This document shows, in pieces, positions 28,898 to 38,308 of a DNA stretch of 64,000 bases. This DNA is from Listeria cornellensis FSL F6-0969. GTDB lineage: Bacteria; Bacillota; Bacilli; Lactobacillales; Listeriaceae. The notes under the pieces were generated by a model that was given only the letters and a program-made list of their open reading frames with translations, made no database searches and was not told the DNA's origin. A program made the position numbers and the translations under genes. The stretch covers positions 1 to 64,000 of the forward strand of contig NZ_AODE01000019.1 in the NCBI RefSeq assembly GCF_000525855.1, given 5' to 3'. Positions within the stretch are counted from its first letter, which is position 1; each line of letters begins with the position of its first letter.

Positions 28898-30169
28898 TTA
28901 TTTCTTATTCTGATTAATCTTCTCATAAACCCCAGCAATTGTCTGCTCATACTTCGATGTCAACTTCGGTTCATAGTACTTCGCTTTCAACAAACGATCC
29001 GGCAAATACTGCTGATCCACCCACGCATTTTCATAACTATGTGGGTATTTATAATCTAGCGCTCGACCGAGTTCTTTCGCTCCGGAATAATGCCCATCAC
29101 GTAAATGATCTGGAACTTCGCCACTTTTTCCGGCTCGAATGTCTGCTAGCGCACTATCAATCGCCATGATAGCAGAGTTGGATTTCGGTGACAAGCAGAG
29201 CTCAATAACCGCATTTGCCAAGGGAATACGCGCTTCTGGAAATCCAATTTTTTCAGCAGTTTGAATCGCGGATAACGTGTGTGTCGCAGCCTGTGGATTT
29301 GCAAGCCCAACATCTTCATACGCCATCACGAGCATACGCCTGCTTATACTCACCAAATCGCCCGCCTCAATCAGCCTGCCCATGTAATGGAGCGCCGCGT
29401 TCACGTCACTGCCTCGCACCGATTTCTGAAACGCGCTCAAAACGTCGTAATGCGCATCGCCATCTTTATCATGCGCTAAACTCTTCCGCTGTAAGCATTC
29501 CTCTGCGACTTCTAACGTCACGTGGACTTTTCCATCATCAGGTTCCGAAGAAATCACCGCCAACTCCAATGCATTCAGCGCACTCCGAACATCGCCGTTA
29601 CTCGCCGTCGCCAAGTGCGTCTTCGCATCCGAATCCAGCACAACGTCGTATGTCCCAAGCCCACGCTCTGAATCTGCAAGCGCCCGATCCATCGTCGTCT
29701 CAATATCTTCAACCGAGAGTGGCTTCAATTCAAAAATTTGCGTTCTACTCCTGATCGCCGGGTTAATCGCAATGTACGGATTACTCGTCGTTGCCCCAAT
29801 CAAAATAATCTGGCCACTCTCTAAATGCGGCAACAGAAAATCTTGTTTTGGCTTATCTAAACGATGTACCTCGTCCAAAAGCAAGATCACCGTTCCGCTC
29901 ATTTTTGCCTCTGCCGCCACAATCTCTAAATCCTTCTTATTGTTTGTCACCGCGTTCAACATCCGGAAAGCATATTTCGTACTACCTGCAATCGCGCTCG
30001 CAATCGAGGTTTTCCCAATGCCAGGCGGTCCATATAAAATCATGGAAGACAATTGTTTTGCCTTTACCATCCGATAAATCACTTTATCCTTACCAACAAG
30101 GTGCGTCTGTCCAACGATATCGTCTAGCGACTTCGGCCTCATTCGGTAAGCAAGCGGTTGAATAGCCAT
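28898..30169 (-). CDS. rarA: Replication-associated recombination protein A (RarA/MgsA)
   Basis: AAA+ ATPase of 423 aa that acts at stalled forks and interacts with SSB. The N-terminus LAYRMRPKSLDDIVGQTHLVG is the RarA/WRNIP1 signature. Walker A is GPPGIGKTS (47-55), Walker B ILLLDEVHRLDK, sensor 1 LIGATTSNPY, and the arginine finger region is INPAIRSRTQIF. The C-terminal tetramerisation domain has LPDRLLKAKYYEP. The length is normal. The gene is transcribed alone, divergent from cymR, as in related genomes. Confidence 0.95.
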   Translation of the reverse strand: MAIQPLAYRMRPKSLDDIVGQTHLVGKDKVIYRMVKAKQLSSMILYGPPGIGKTSIASAIAGSTKYAFRMLNAVTNNKKDLEIVAAEAKMSGTVILLLDEVHRLDKPKQDFLLPHLESGQIILIGATTSNPYIAINPAIRSRTQIFELKPLSVEDIETTMDRALADSERGLGTYDVVLDSDAKTHLATASNGDVRSALNALELAVISSEPDDGKVHVTLEVAEECLQRKSLAHDKDGDAHYDVLSAFQKSVRGSDVNAALHYMGRLIEAGDLVSISRRMLVMAYEDVGLANPQAATHTLSAIQTAEKIGFPEARIPLANAVIELCLSPKSNSAIMAIDSALADIRAGKSGEVPDHLRDGHYSGAKELGRALDYKYPHSYENAWVDQQYLPDRLLKAKYYEPKLTSKYEQTIAGVYEKINQNKK

Positions 30170-30360
30170 ATCTCTCCCCCTCTAATCATCTCTTCGTAAT
30201 TATACCATAAGAGCGTATGTTCTGTTATAAAAATTATCTATTTCATTAGCTTCTTGGCGCTATATACTATATAATTATCCTGATATCGCAATTTGCTGAT
30301 CATACATAAGCGATTCTTCTTCATTGTACCAGAAAATCGCGACACTATTTGGAGGTTATT

Positions 30361-30780
30361 ATGAAAATCACAACAAAAGGCCGCTATGGCTTAACTATTG
30401 TACTCGAATTAACGCGATGCTTCGGACAAGGTCCCATTTCATTACGTTCCATCGCTGAGAAAAAAGGCTTATCCGAACACTACTTAGAACAATTAATCGG
30501 CCCGCTTCGTAACGCTGGTATCGTAAAAAGCATCCGCGGCGCACATGGTGGCTATATTCTAGGCGACGAACCCGCAAAAATAACAGCCGGCGACATCATC
30601 CGCACGTTGGAAGGCCCTATTGTACTGGTCGAAAGCATTGAAGATGAAGAAGCAGCTCAGCGCGAACTCTGGCTCCGGATTCGTAATGCCGTCAAAGAAG
30701 TTTTAGATAGCACGACATTGGAAGATTTAGCGAGCCACGGCGATGATCCGCTATTAGATGGCTATATGTTTTATATTTAA
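30361..30780 (+). CDS. cymR: Rrf2-family cysteine metabolism repressor CymR
   Basis: Winged-helix regulator of about 139 aa that represses cystine uptake and sulfur genes, in Bacillus with CysK as partner. The N-terminus MKITTKGRYGLTIVLEL is the Rrf2 start, SLRSIAEKKGLSEHYLEQLI is the recognition helix region and SIRGAHGGYILG the wing. The iron-sulfur cysteines of IscR-type proteins are absent, as expected for CymR. ATG 30361 follows TTTGGAGG at good spacing, so the upstream in-frame start is not used. Confidence 0.9.
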   Translation: MKITTKGRYGLTIVLELTRCFGQGPISLRSIAEKKGLSEHYLEQLIGPLRNAGIVKSIRGAHGGYILGDEPAKITAGDIIRTLEGPIVLVESIEDEEAAQRELWLRIRNAVKEVLDSTTLEDLASHGDDPLLDGYMFYI

Positions 30781-30788
30781 AATCCGGA

Positions 30789-30822
30789 AGGCTCCTCACA
30801 TTTTGACGTGAAGAGTCTTTTA
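30789..30822 (+). terminator. Terminator of cymR
   Basis: AGGCTCCTCAC and GTGAAGAGTCT pair around an eight-base loop, then TTTT, shortly after the cymR stop. Confidence 0.7.
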
Positions 30823-30944
30823 GTTTGCCCTTTTTAGCAAGCCTCTTTTACACCCCATGTCACCTATTTTCTCGCAAAAAATTAACTTCAAATAAAAAGA
30901 ATATTGCAAGTAAAACTCCAAACGCCAGAGAAGAAAGCGCTATT

Positions 30945-30961
30945 TGTTAGATAATCTAACA
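30945..30961. promoter_or_regulatory. GlnR/TnrA box 1 upstream of amtB
   Basis: TGTTAGATAATCTAACA is a perfect palindrome and fits TGTNA-N7-TNACA exactly. It lies 26 bases upstream of the -35 element, a position suited to regulation from upstream. Confidence 0.88.
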
Positions 30962-30987
30962 AAATTTAAATTTTCAGTTAAAATAAC

Positions 30988-31015
30988 TTGCTTTATTTTC
31001 AGTTTGCAGTATTAT
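30988..31015 (+). promoter_or_regulatory. Candidate promoter of amtB-glnK
   Basis: TTGCTT (30988-30993) and TATTAT (31010-31015), spacing 16, between the two GlnR boxes. Confidence 0.5.
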
Positions 31016-31037
31016 TATCACATAAACAAAAAACAAA

Positions 31038-31054
31038 TGTTAGATTATCTAACA
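31038..31054. promoter_or_regulatory. GlnR/TnrA box 2 upstream of amtB
   Basis: TGTTAGATTATCTAACA again fits TGTNA-N7-TNACA. It lies downstream of the presumed start site and directly before the ribosome binding site AAGGAG, so a bound GlnR dimer would block elongation. Box centres are 93 bases apart, about nine helical turns. Confidence 0.88.
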
Positions 31055-31070
31055 AAAAGGAGAGTGTCAC

Positions 31071-32273
31071 ATGGAAGCAGTATTTATGTTTTTTTGTACC
31101 TTGTTAGTTTGGCTGATGACACCGGGGATTGCTTTATTCTATGGTGGGATGGTTCGTCGTAAAAACGTACTAAGCACTGCGATGTATAGCTTTAGCTCGA
31201 TGGCAATTATCTCTATTCTATGGGTATTCGTTGGATATTCCCTCGCTTTTGCACCAGGTAATGCTTTTATCGGAAGTTTTGATTGGACATTCCTGCATAG
31301 CGTTGGTTTCGATGCTAATGCGACATACTCCGATGCGATTCCACACACTTTATTCATGATGTTCCAAATGACATTTGCTATTTTGACAGTAGCTATCATT
31401 TCTGGCGCTTTTGCGGAACGGATGAATTTTGCGGCATACTTAATTTTCATTATTTTATGGTCATTGCTTGTTTATTCTCCTGTTGCTCACTGGGTTTGGG
31501 CTGATGGCGGTTGGTTACGTGAACTCGGCGCGCTTGATTTTGCTGGCGGGAATGTGGTTCATATTAGTTCTGGTATTACAGGGCTCGTGCTTGCGATTGT
31601 GCTTGGGCGTCGTAAGGAAGCAGAGAATTCCTCCCCACATAATTTGCCACTCGCTTTAATTGGTGGTATATTAGTCTGGTTCGGTTGGTATGGATTCAAT
31701 GTTGGTAGCGCGCTAACAATCGATAATGTCGCAATGGCAGCGTTTGTCAACACCAATTCGGCCGCTGCTGCCGGGATTATCGGTTGGGTCGCTGTCGAAT
31801 GGCTGATTAACAAAAAGCCGACGATGCTCGGCACGATTTCCGGCGCGATTGCAGGCCTTGTCTCGATTACGCCCGCAGCTGGGTTCGTCACGGTTGGCAG
31901 TGCTTTACTGATCGGTTTCCTCGGCGGCGCGATTTGTTTCTGGGCGGTGTTCTGGTTAAAAGGCAAGTTGAAATACGATGATGCACTTGATGCTTTCGGT
32001 TTGCACGGTATCGGCGGAATTTGGGGCGGCATTGCGACAGGCCTTTTCGCTACTACAAAAATTAACAAACTCGGCGCAGACGGTCTTTTTTACGGAAATG
32101 CAGGTCTGCTTGGTAAACAACTCATCGCTATCGGTTCCACGGTCGTTTTCGTTGCGATTGCTACCATCATCATTATCTATGTTATCAAAATATTCCTACC
32201 AATCAGAGTGGATGAAGATCAAGAATACAAAGGGCTTGATTTAACGCTTCACGCGCGAAAAAGCCTATCATGA
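31071..32273 (+). CDS. amtB: Ammonium transporter
   Basis: Eleven-helix Amt/Rh channel, 400 aa, for ammonium uptake under nitrogen limitation. Recognised segments are WLMTPGIALFYGGMVRRKNVL near the N-terminus, YSPVAHWVWADGGWL with the first pore histidine, GGILVWFGWYGFNVGSAL, and DAFGLHGIGGIWGGIATGLF with the second pore histidine. The start follows AAAAAGGAGAG. It is followed by glnK after 16 bases and preceded by two GlnR boxes, which agrees with nitrogen control. Confidence 0.96.
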   Translation: MEAVFMFFCTLLVWLMTPGIALFYGGMVRRKNVLSTAMYSFSSMAIISILWVFVGYSLAFAPGNAFIGSFDWTFLHSVGFDANATYSDAIPHTLFMMFQMTFAILTVAIISGAFAERMNFAAYLIFIILWSLLVYSPVAHWVWADGGWLRELGALDFAGGNVVHISSGITGLVLAIVLGRRKEAENSSPHNLPLALIGGILVWFGWYGFNVGSALTIDNVAMAAFVNTNSAAAAGIIGWVAVEWLINKKPTMLGTISGAIAGLVSITPAAGFVTVGSALLIGFLGGAICFWAVFWLKGKLKYDDALDAFGLHGIGGIWGGIATGLFATTKINKLGADGLFYGNAGLLGKQLIAIGSTVVFVAIATIIIIYVIKIFLPIRVDEDQEYKGLDLTLHARKSLS

Positions 32274-32289
32274 TTAAGGGGTGGTTCTA

Positions 32290-32658
32290 TTGTCAAACTT
32301 AACAAAAATCGAAATTATTACACGTCCAAATCGTTTTTACGAATTCCAAAAAGCGCTCGCAGAAATCGGCGTTAGCGGCCTCACAGTCACGAAGGCGCTC
32401 GGAACTGGTCTGGAAAAAGGCTTAATCGAGCTGTACCGCGGCAAAAAGAAAGAAAATAACGTCCACGAACGGATGAAAATCGAGATTGTTGTCAGCACCG
32501 TTCCTGTTGAAGCTGTTTTAGAAGTCGTAAAAAACACATTGCGCACTGGCGAACCCGGCGACGGCAAAGTTTTCATTTACCCTGTGGCTGAAGTCATCAA
32601 AATCAGTACCGGCGAGCGCGGTGTTGACGCTTTACAAGATCATCCGAAAGAAAAATAG
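32290..32658 (+). CDS. glnK: PII-type nitrogen regulatory protein
   Basis: Trimeric PII signal protein of about 122 aa that binds ATP/ADP and 2-oxoglutarate and gates AmtB by inserting its T-loop. IEIITRPNRFYEFQKALAEIG is the N-terminal beta-alpha unit. The T-loop contains LIELYRGKKKEN with a tyrosine, and VSTVPVEAVLEVVKNTLRTG and DGKVFIYPVAEVIKISTGERG form the nucleotide site. I place the start at TTG 32290, which has GGGGTGG upstream and gives the family N-terminus. GTG 32281 is too close to that site. Confidence 0.93.
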   Translation: MSNLTKIEIITRPNRFYEFQKALAEIGVSGLTVTKALGTGLEKGLIELYRGKKKENNVHERMKIEIVVSTVPVEAVLEVVKNTLRTGEPGDGKVFIYPVAEVIKISTGERGVDALQDHPKEK

Positions 32659-32813
32659 CCTCTAAAATGAGATGCGGATAAATAAAACGGAAGTAATTCT
32701 AAAAATACAATGAGAAATCGCGTTTTCCCCTTCCCGAAATGAAAAACAGAGCTTATAATAAAGAAGTAGCTAAATTGGATGTTTTTTTATATATGAAGGA
32801 GAGATAGACAAAG

Positions 32814-33191
32814 ATGCGAAAGATCCCCTTTTTTACAATTATCGCGATTGTTTTTTTAGCAGGCGGTTACTATTTTCTGCAAAACTCCGCTTCTCCAATA
32901 GATGTTTCTTTTAATTTTCTAGTCACACAAAAGAATGATGACAATTCCATTTCAGGAAACATCGAAGGAGCAGGTAGCAAAAAGATTAAGCTGGACCTTG
33001 ACGAGTCACAATGGGATTCGGTGAAAGTCGGTAATCGCTATGCTGTAGAGGCTAGATTTTACGACAAGCATGAAGTGAGCAGCAAGGAAAAGAAAACATT
33101 AGAAGGTCCGTTTTGGTCGAATGAAACCAATACCGGAATCTTAGCGAACGATGTTGAGGTCACGATGATTGATACGTCCTCAACGAATTAA
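32814..33191 (+). CDS. Membrane-anchored hypothetical protein
   Basis: Protein of 125 aa with a hydrophobic N-terminal segment (IPFFTIIAIVFLAGGYYFL, 4-22) and an outward-facing soluble domain of about 100 residues with alternating strands (SISGNIEGAGSKKIKLDL, RYAVEARFYDKHEV). No cysteine lipobox is seen, so it is a signal anchor or weak signal peptide. I do not recognise a family. AAGGAGAG lies about ten bases before the ATG. It has its own terminator. Between glnK and this gene (32659-32813) I see only a possible AT-rich promoter region. Confidence 0.65.
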   Translation: MRKIPFFTIIAIVFLAGGYYFLQNSASPIDVSFNFLVTQKNDDNSISGNIEGAGSKKIKLDLDESQWDSVKVGNRYAVEARFYDKHEVSSKEKKTLEGPFWSNETNTGILANDVEVTMIDTSSTN

Positions 33192-33200
33192 ATCAGAACT

Positions 33201-33240
33201 GTAGGCAAAACGCTGAACTAGCGGCGCCTATGGTTTTTTT
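33201..33240 (+). terminator. Terminator of the membrane-anchored hypothetical gene
   Basis: GTAGGC and GCCTAT close a hairpin with an inner GCTgaactAGC stem, followed by seven T. Confidence 0.75.
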
Positions 33241-33246
33241 ATGCAC

Positions 33247-33290
33247 AAAAATAGGATTTCCCACATGAAATAACGTGAGAAATCCTATTT
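33247..33290. terminator. Terminator of hisS-aspS
   Basis: AAAATAGGATTTC (33247-33260) and GAAATCCTATTT (to 33290) form a stem with an inner CAC/GTG pair, directly after the aspS stop on the minus strand. Confidence 0.75.
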
Positions 33291-33292
33291 CC

Positions 33293-35062
33293 TTACTCTG
33301 CTTTTTTCGCCTCAATCGCAAGTTCTAGTTCAGCCAATTGTGCCGCACTAACCTCACTTGGCGCATTCGTCAACGGATCTGCCGCGCTTCCTGTTTTAGG
33401 GAAGGCAATCGTGTCGCGCAAATTATTCCGTCCAGCAAGAATCATGATAATCCGGTCCAAGCCAAGCGCAATTCCACCATGTGGCGGCGTTCCAAATTCC
33501 AATGCTTCTAGCAAGAAACCAAATTGTTCTGTCGCCTCTTCATCTGTGAAACCAAGCGCGCGGAACATTTGTTGCTGCATTTCTTTTTTATAAATACGGA
33601 GCGAGCCCCCACCAATCTCATAACCATTCAAAACGATATCATACGCTTCTGCCATCGCTTTTTCTGGCGCTGTTTCAAGCAATGACGCGTCTTGTGGCAT
33701 CGTGAATGGATGGTGAGCCGAAACAAAACGTCCTGCTTCTTCGTCGTATTCGAATAATGGCCAATCCGTCACCCATAAAAATGCCAATTCGTTTTGGTCA
33801 ATCAAATCGAGCTCTTGGCCAAGTTTCGAGCGTAACGCACCGAGTGCTGCCGCGACAACTTCTGCTTTATCGGCAACAAATAGTAATAAATCGCCAACTT
33901 CCGCATCTAAATCGCCTGCCACCGCCGCTTGATTTTCTGGTGTGAAGAATTTTGCAATCGGTCCTTTGAAACCGTCCTCTTCCACTTTCATCCAAGCAAG
34001 ACCTTTCGCACCGTACCTGCCAACGAACTCGCCTAGCGCATCAATATCTTTACGCGAATAGTTCGCCGCTGCACCTTTTGCGTTAATCGCTTTTACTTCG
34101 CCACCGCTTTCGATTGCGTTTGTGAACACTTTAAAATCAACATTTGCCACGGCTTCTGCCATGTTTTTTAATTCTAAGCCGAAACGTACATCCGGCTTAT
34201 CGCTTCCGAAACGATCCATTGCTTCTGCGTATGTCATGTGCGGGAACGGCTTCTCGATTTTAATACCCTTCGTCGCCTCAACGACTGCTACCAACATTTC
34301 TTCCGTAATTTCTTGAATCTCCTCTTTCGTCAGGAAACTCGTCTCTAAATCGATTTGGGTAAACTCCGGTTGACGATCCCCACGCAAATCTTCATCGCGG
34401 AAACAACGAACCACTTGGTAATATTTATCGAAACCAGCAGACATCAACAACTGCTTCAAAATTTGTGGTGATTGTGGTAACGCATAGAAATTACCTGGAT
34501 AGACACGACTCGGCACTAAATAATCACGCGCACCCTCTGGCGTACTCTTTGTCAAATAAGGCGTTTCAATATCGAAAAAGCCCATTTGATCTAATTTTTG
34601 ACGGAATGTTTTCGTTGCCGTATGGCGCATCTGGAAAATCTCGTTCATCTCCGGACGACGCAAATCCAAATAGCGATATTTCAAGCGCAATTCATCCGAT
34701 ACATTCACACCATCTTCAATATAAAACGGCGGTGTTTTCGAAGCATTCAACACTTCAATTTCCTCCGCTAAAACTTCAATCCGGCCTGTCGCTAACTTGT
34801 CGTTTATCGCACCCTCGCTTCTCGCCGCAACCGTTCCAACAACCGTCACAACGAACTCATTACGAACCGATTCTGCAATCGCCAGCGCATCCGCTGAAAA
34901 ATCGGGATTAAAAACAACTTGGACGATTCCTTCACGATCGCGCAAATCGATAAAAATAAGCCCTCCCAAGTCACGACGTTTTTGTACCCAGCCGTGCAAT
35001 GTTACTTTTTCCCCAATATGTTTTTCCGTGACATCGCCACAATACAGTGTTCTTTTCTTCAT
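33293..35062 (-). CDS. aspS: Aspartyl-tRNA synthetase
   Basis: Class II synthetase of 589 aa. The N-terminal OB anticodon-binding domain has [20 protein letters not shown]. Motif 2 is [20 protein letters not shown], the bacterial GAD insertion follows (about 290-400), and motif 3 is [15 protein letters not shown]. The length is typical of bacterial AspRS. Its start overlaps the hisS stop by four bases (ATGA), so it is cotranslated with hisS and lies under the same T-box. Confidence 0.97.
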   Translation of the reverse strand: MKKRTLYCGDVTEKHIGEKVTLHGWVQKRRDLGGLIFIDLRDREGIVQVVFNPDFSADALAIAESVRNEFVVTVVGTVAARSEGAINDKLATGRIEVLAEEIEVLNASKTPPFYIEDGVNVSDELRLKYRYLDLRRPEMNEIFQMRHTATKTFRQKLDQMGFFDIETPYLTKSTPEGARDYLVPSRVYPGNFYALPQSPQILKQLLMSAGFDKYYQVVRCFRDEDLRGDRQPEFTQIDLETSFLTKEEIQEITEEMLVAVVEATKGIKIEKPFPHMTYAEAMDRFGSDKPDVRFGLELKNMAEAVANVDFKVFTNAIESGGEVKAINAKGAAANYSRKDIDALGEFVGRYGAKGLAWMKVEEDGFKGPIAKFFTPENQAAVAGDLDAEVGDLLLFVADKAEVVAAALGALRSKLGQELDLIDQNELAFLWVTDWPLFEYDEEAGRFVSAHHPFTMPQDASLLETAPEKAMAEAYDIVLNGYEIGGGSLRIYKKEMQQQMFRALGFTDEEATEQFGFLLEALEFGTPPHGGIALGLDRIIMILAGRNNLRDTIAFPKTGSAADPLTNAPSEVSAAQLAELELAIEAKKAE

Positions 35063-36351
35063 TTGTTTTCCCCCTCTAATTGCTCACGCGCGGTCTGTAA
35101 ACCAGCCGTCACAGCCGCCAAATCGATTTCCGTTTGCTCGCCCGTTTTCATGTTTTTCAACTTGCAGATACCACTTTCGAGTTCTGTATCACCTAAAATC
35201 ATCGTGAACCGCGCATTTTTGCGATCAGCATCTTTTAATTGACCTTTCATTTTGCGACCCATATAATCTTTTTCCACGCTAAAACCGTTGAACCGCAACT
35301 CGTTCACGATCGTCACAGCCTTCACCTCAGCAGTTTCCGTCGCCGTAATGACGTAGCAATCTAGTTCACGCGCCACAGGAAGTTCGATTCCTTCCACATC
35401 AAGCGCCGCGAATAAACGCTCCACGCCAAGACCGAAGCCAACACCTGGCGTTTCCGGTCCATCAAACTCTTGCACCAAACCATGGTAACGACCGCCACCA
35501 CAAAGTGTGGATTTCGCGCCGAAACCTTCTGCCGTACTCATGATTTCAAACGTCGTATGATTGTAATAATCCAAGCCACGAACCAGCGTCGGATCAACCG
35601 TACACGAGATACCTAACGCGTCCAAATACGTCTTCACTTTCGCAAAATAAGCGGTTGATTCCTCATTCAAAAACTCCAATATCGATGGCGCCGTCGCAAT
35701 AAGCGGATGAGCATGATCGACTTTACAATCCAAGATGCGCAAGGGATTCTTGTGTAAACGCACTTGACAATCTGCGCAAAACTCATCAATTTGCGGTTCA
35801 AAATGAGCAACCAAGGCTTCTTTGTGCTTCAAACGACTTTCTTTGTCGCCTAAACTATTGATGACAAGTTCGATATTTTGTAGTCCTAGTTCTTTATAAA
35901 ACGACATCGCAAGCGAAATAATCTCCGCATCAATTGCAGGATCGTTACTTCCAAGCGCCTCGAGCCCCATTTGCGTAAACTGGCGTTGTCTCGCGCCTTG
36001 CGGACGTTCGTAGCGGAACATTGGACCGGTGTAATACAGCTTCACTGGTTGGTTTACTTGTCCGAATAGTTTATGTTCAACAAACGCGCGCACAACGGAT
36101 GCGGTTCCTTCTGGACGGAGCGTTAAACTTCTATTTTTCTTATCTTGAAACGTGTACATCTCTTTTGAAACGATGTCTGTTGTATCGCCTACGCCACGTT
36201 GGAATAATTCTGTATGCTCAAAAATCGGTGTCCGAATTTCTTTGTATTGAAATCTCTCACAAATCGATTGAAAAACGCGCTCTACATAATGCCATTTCTC
36301 TACTTCTCCTGGTAAAATATCGCGTGTTCCTCTTGGCAATTTCATCTGCAT
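35059..36351 (-). CDS. hisS: Histidyl-tRNA synthetase
   Basis: Class II synthetase of 430 aa. Visible motifs are [12 protein letters not shown] at the start, [16 protein letters not shown] (motif 2 region), the histidine-specific [15 protein letters not shown], and [14 protein letters not shown] with the later [10 protein letters not shown] (motif 3). The C-terminal anticodon-binding domain has [29 protein letters not shown] lies eight bases before the ATG at 36351. It is the first gene of the hisS-aspS operon behind a T-box. Confidence 0.97.
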   Translation of the reverse strand: MQMKLPRGTRDILPGEVEKWHYVERVFQSICERFQYKEIRTPIFEHTELFQRGVGDTTDIVSKEMYTFQDKKNRSLTLRPEGTASVVRAFVEHKLFGQVNQPVKLYYTGPMFRYERPQGARQRQFTQMGLEALGSNDPAIDAEIISLAMSFYKELGLQNIELVINSLGDKESRLKHKEALVAHFEPQIDEFCADCQVRLHKNPLRILDCKVDHAHPLIATAPSILEFLNEESTAYFAKVKTYLDALGISCTVDPTLVRGLDYYNHTTFEIMSTAEGFGAKSTLCGGGRYHGLVQEFDGPETPGVGFGLGVERLFAALDVEGIELPVARELDCYVITATETAEVKAVTIVNELRFNGFSVEKDYMGRKMKGQLKDADRKNARFTMILGDTELESGICKLKNMKTGEQTEIDLAAVTAGLQTAREQLEGENK

Positions 36352-36396
36352 GCCTTATCCCTCCTTAAAATTACGATAGTATCGTTGGTTCTGGCG

Positions 36397-36429
36397 TTTT
36401 TTGTGTTACCGAATCGGTAACACAAAAAA
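36397..36429. other. Perfect 14-bp hairpin between T-box terminator and hisS
   Basis: TTTTTTGTGTTACC (36397-36410) is exactly complementary to GGTAACACAAAAAA (36416-36429) around GAATC. On the minus strand it begins within the T tract of the T-box terminator. It has no T tract of its own toward hisS. Confidence 0.6.
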
Positions 36430-36702
36430 ACCCCCGCCCTTGTCTTAACTAAATAAAACAAGGGACGAGAGTTAACCCGTGGTACCACCCTAAATTGAGG
36501 AACAAAAAAGCTCCTCCACTCAAAACAGTTAACGCCTGTCAACGTTCTTACTTACTCAGCGAACATTCGCCTTTTAGCAAGAAGCCTCTGGAGTGTCTTT
36601 CTAACAGTTTAACTGCGATAGGTTTTACAGCCTAGGAACCTATCTCTCTATACCAGCAAACTCCTGTTATACTTTTCTCCGTCATCGGTCATCTATTAAT
36701 TA
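36424..36702 (-). ncRNA. T-box leader of hisS-aspS
   Basis: The minus strand has the T-box AGGGTGGTACCACGGG (around 36477-36492) and a terminator formed by CCCTTGT/ACAAGGG with CGGGGG then TTTTTTT. In the stem I region GGAGT can pair with ACTCC, and just before the 3' strand lies GACAC (36593-36597). That sequence contains both an Asp codon (GAC) and a His codon (CAC). The leader controls both synthetase genes. Confidence 0.88.
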
Positions 36703-36708
36703 CCCTTA

Positions 36709-36737
36709 AGACTACTAGAATTTGCCTCGAAAGTCAA
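36709..36737 (-). promoter_or_regulatory. Promoter of the hisS-aspS T-box transcript
   Basis: On the minus strand TTGACT (36732-36737), a 17-base spacer and TAGTCT (36709-36714), just upstream of the T-box. Confidence 0.65.
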
Positions 36738-36849
36738 TAAGGTTTTGAAAAATAATCGCGAAATTGTAGGTTTAATGTTTCATAATGCCTTGTTTTGTGA
36801 TAATCTTTTTATAGTAGATATTTATTAGGGGTATAGGTGGTGTCCATTG

Positions 36850-38136
36850 ATGAAAAATAAGTTCCTGTTTATAACCGTGCTCTCGTTCTTACTTATCGGA
36901 GCCGGCATCTTGTCTACAATCGCGATGGCAAATGCAAACACGGTGCAAGTGAAAGCAGAAGTTCTAAACGTCAGAAGCGGACCAGGACTCGCATTCGACG
37001 TCACATCTCAAGTCAGAAAAAATGAAATCCTAAACGTTATTGATGAGGAAAATAAGTGGTATAAAGTTCGTCTCGCAAACGGGCAAAGTGGTTACGTGGC
37101 AAGCTGGCTCGTGAAAAATATCGATGTCAGTGCTTCCAGTAACAGTCTCGCCACTATCACAAGCGATGGTAGCCTGAATGTTCGAAGCAAACCGTCCACA
37201 AACAGCACCATTCTGGGAACTTTAAAAGGCGGCGATCAAATCACCGTTACCAGTCAATCCAATGGTTGGACGCAAATTCAGTACCAAGGTCAAACCGCGT
37301 GGGTCAATTCGACGTACATTAAGATGCAAGAATCCGCGACTAAAGAATCAAAAAGCAATTTGCAAACCGTCACCATCCGATCTAACGGCACGAATATCCG
37401 TTCAGGTCCAGGTCGTAACAATAATACCATTGAAAAAGCTGATTCCGGGACCGTCTATAATATCGATGGCGTGCAAGGCGATTGGTACCAAGTCACAACA
37501 TCATCCGGCGCACAAGGTTACGTAGCGAACTGGGTTGTTGATGTTTCGACCTCCAAAACCAAAAGCGCACCGAAATCCAAAACAACATCACTTGCCGAGG
37601 CAACAATCGTTATTGATCCAGGACACGGAGGCAACGATCCAGGCGCCAAAGGCCAAAACGGTACCGTAGAGAAGAAAGCCACATTAAAAACTGCCCAAGC
37701 CGTGGCTAAACGCCTAGAACAAAGCGGTGCAAAAGTTATTTTAACAAGAGACAGCGACGAATACGTTTCCCTGAAAGATCGTGCGCGAAAAGCAGAGAAA
37801 TACAACGCAGACGCCTTCATCTCACTTCATTTTGATTCCGTAGAGGACGCAAGCGATGCGAGTGTCAATGGACAAACAACCTACTACTATAAAAATAAAG
37901 ACCAAAGCTTGGCCGAAAGCATCAACGCGAGTCTAGCAAACAACCTATCCAGCAAAAACCGCGGCACACGCTCCGGCGACTTCTACGTACTACGTGAAAA
38001 CACCCAGCCGTCCGTATTGCTTGAACTAGGTTACCTAAGCTCAAGCATCGACGAAGAAAAAATGAACTCCAACAGTTTCCGCGAAGACGTCGCCGATTCG
38101 ATTTTCGAGGGGCTGAGCGGGTATTTTAAAAACTAG
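36850..38136 (+). CDS. Secreted N-acetylmuramoyl-L-alanine amidase with three SH3b domains
   Basis: Cell-wall hydrolase of about 428 aa. A signal peptide (FLFITVLSFLLIGAGILS, then AMANA) is followed by three bacterial SH3 domains, each with the LNVRSGPG-like start: VLNVRSGPGLAFDV (about 40), SLNVRSKPSTNSTI (about 112) and TNIRSGPGRNNNTI (about 180). The C-terminal Amidase_3 domain has zinc ligands in IVIDPGHGGNDPGAKG, FISLHFDSVE and the catalytic Glu in VLLELGYLSS. SH3b repeats bind the wall. Role is probably autolysis or cell separation. The start is ATG 36850 with AGGTGG upstream. Confidence 0.92.
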   Translation: MKNKFLFITVLSFLLIGAGILSTIAMANANTVQVKAEVLNVRSGPGLAFDVTSQVRKNEILNVIDEENKWYKVRLANGQSGYVASWLVKNIDVSASSNSLATITSDGSLNVRSKPSTNSTILGTLKGGDQITVTSQSNGWTQIQYQGQTAWVNSTYIKMQESATKESKSNLQTVTIRSNGTNIRSGPGRNNNTIEKADSGTVYNIDGVQGDWYQVTTSSGAQGYVANWVVDVSTSKTKSAPKSKTTSLAEATIVIDPGHGGNDPGAKGQNGTVEKKATLKTAQAVAKRLEQSGAKVILTRDSDEYVSLKDRARKAEKYNADAFISLHFDSVEDASDASVNGQTTYYYKNKDQSLAESINASLANNLSSKNRGTRSGDFYVLRENTQPSVLLELGYLSSSIDEEKMNSNSFREDVADSIFEGLSGYFKN

Positions 38137-38138
38137 GT

Positions 38139-38300
38139 GCCGAACGGGCTCGTTAGCTCCGAAAAAATTTGTTAGGGACCGCAGGGATCGAATGCTCCCT
38201 TCGCTCGCACTCATATTGATACTCTAAGGAACCAAAATACGATTCCTAAGACTATCAACAATTTCCGAGAGTCTGGCTCTTGAAGCCCAATTCGGAGATG
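38139..38300. other. Long imperfect palindrome after the amidase gene
   Basis: CCGAACGGGCT near the left end pairs with AGCCCAATTCGG at the right end, and CTCCGAAAAAATTTGTTAG pairs imperfectly with TATCAACAATTTCCGAGAG inside. The inner part has CCTAAG-type short repeats. The arrangement resembles the other palindromic elements, but the GTAC core is absent. No coding sequence seen. Confidence 0.4.
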
Positions 38301-38308
38301 CAAAACAA

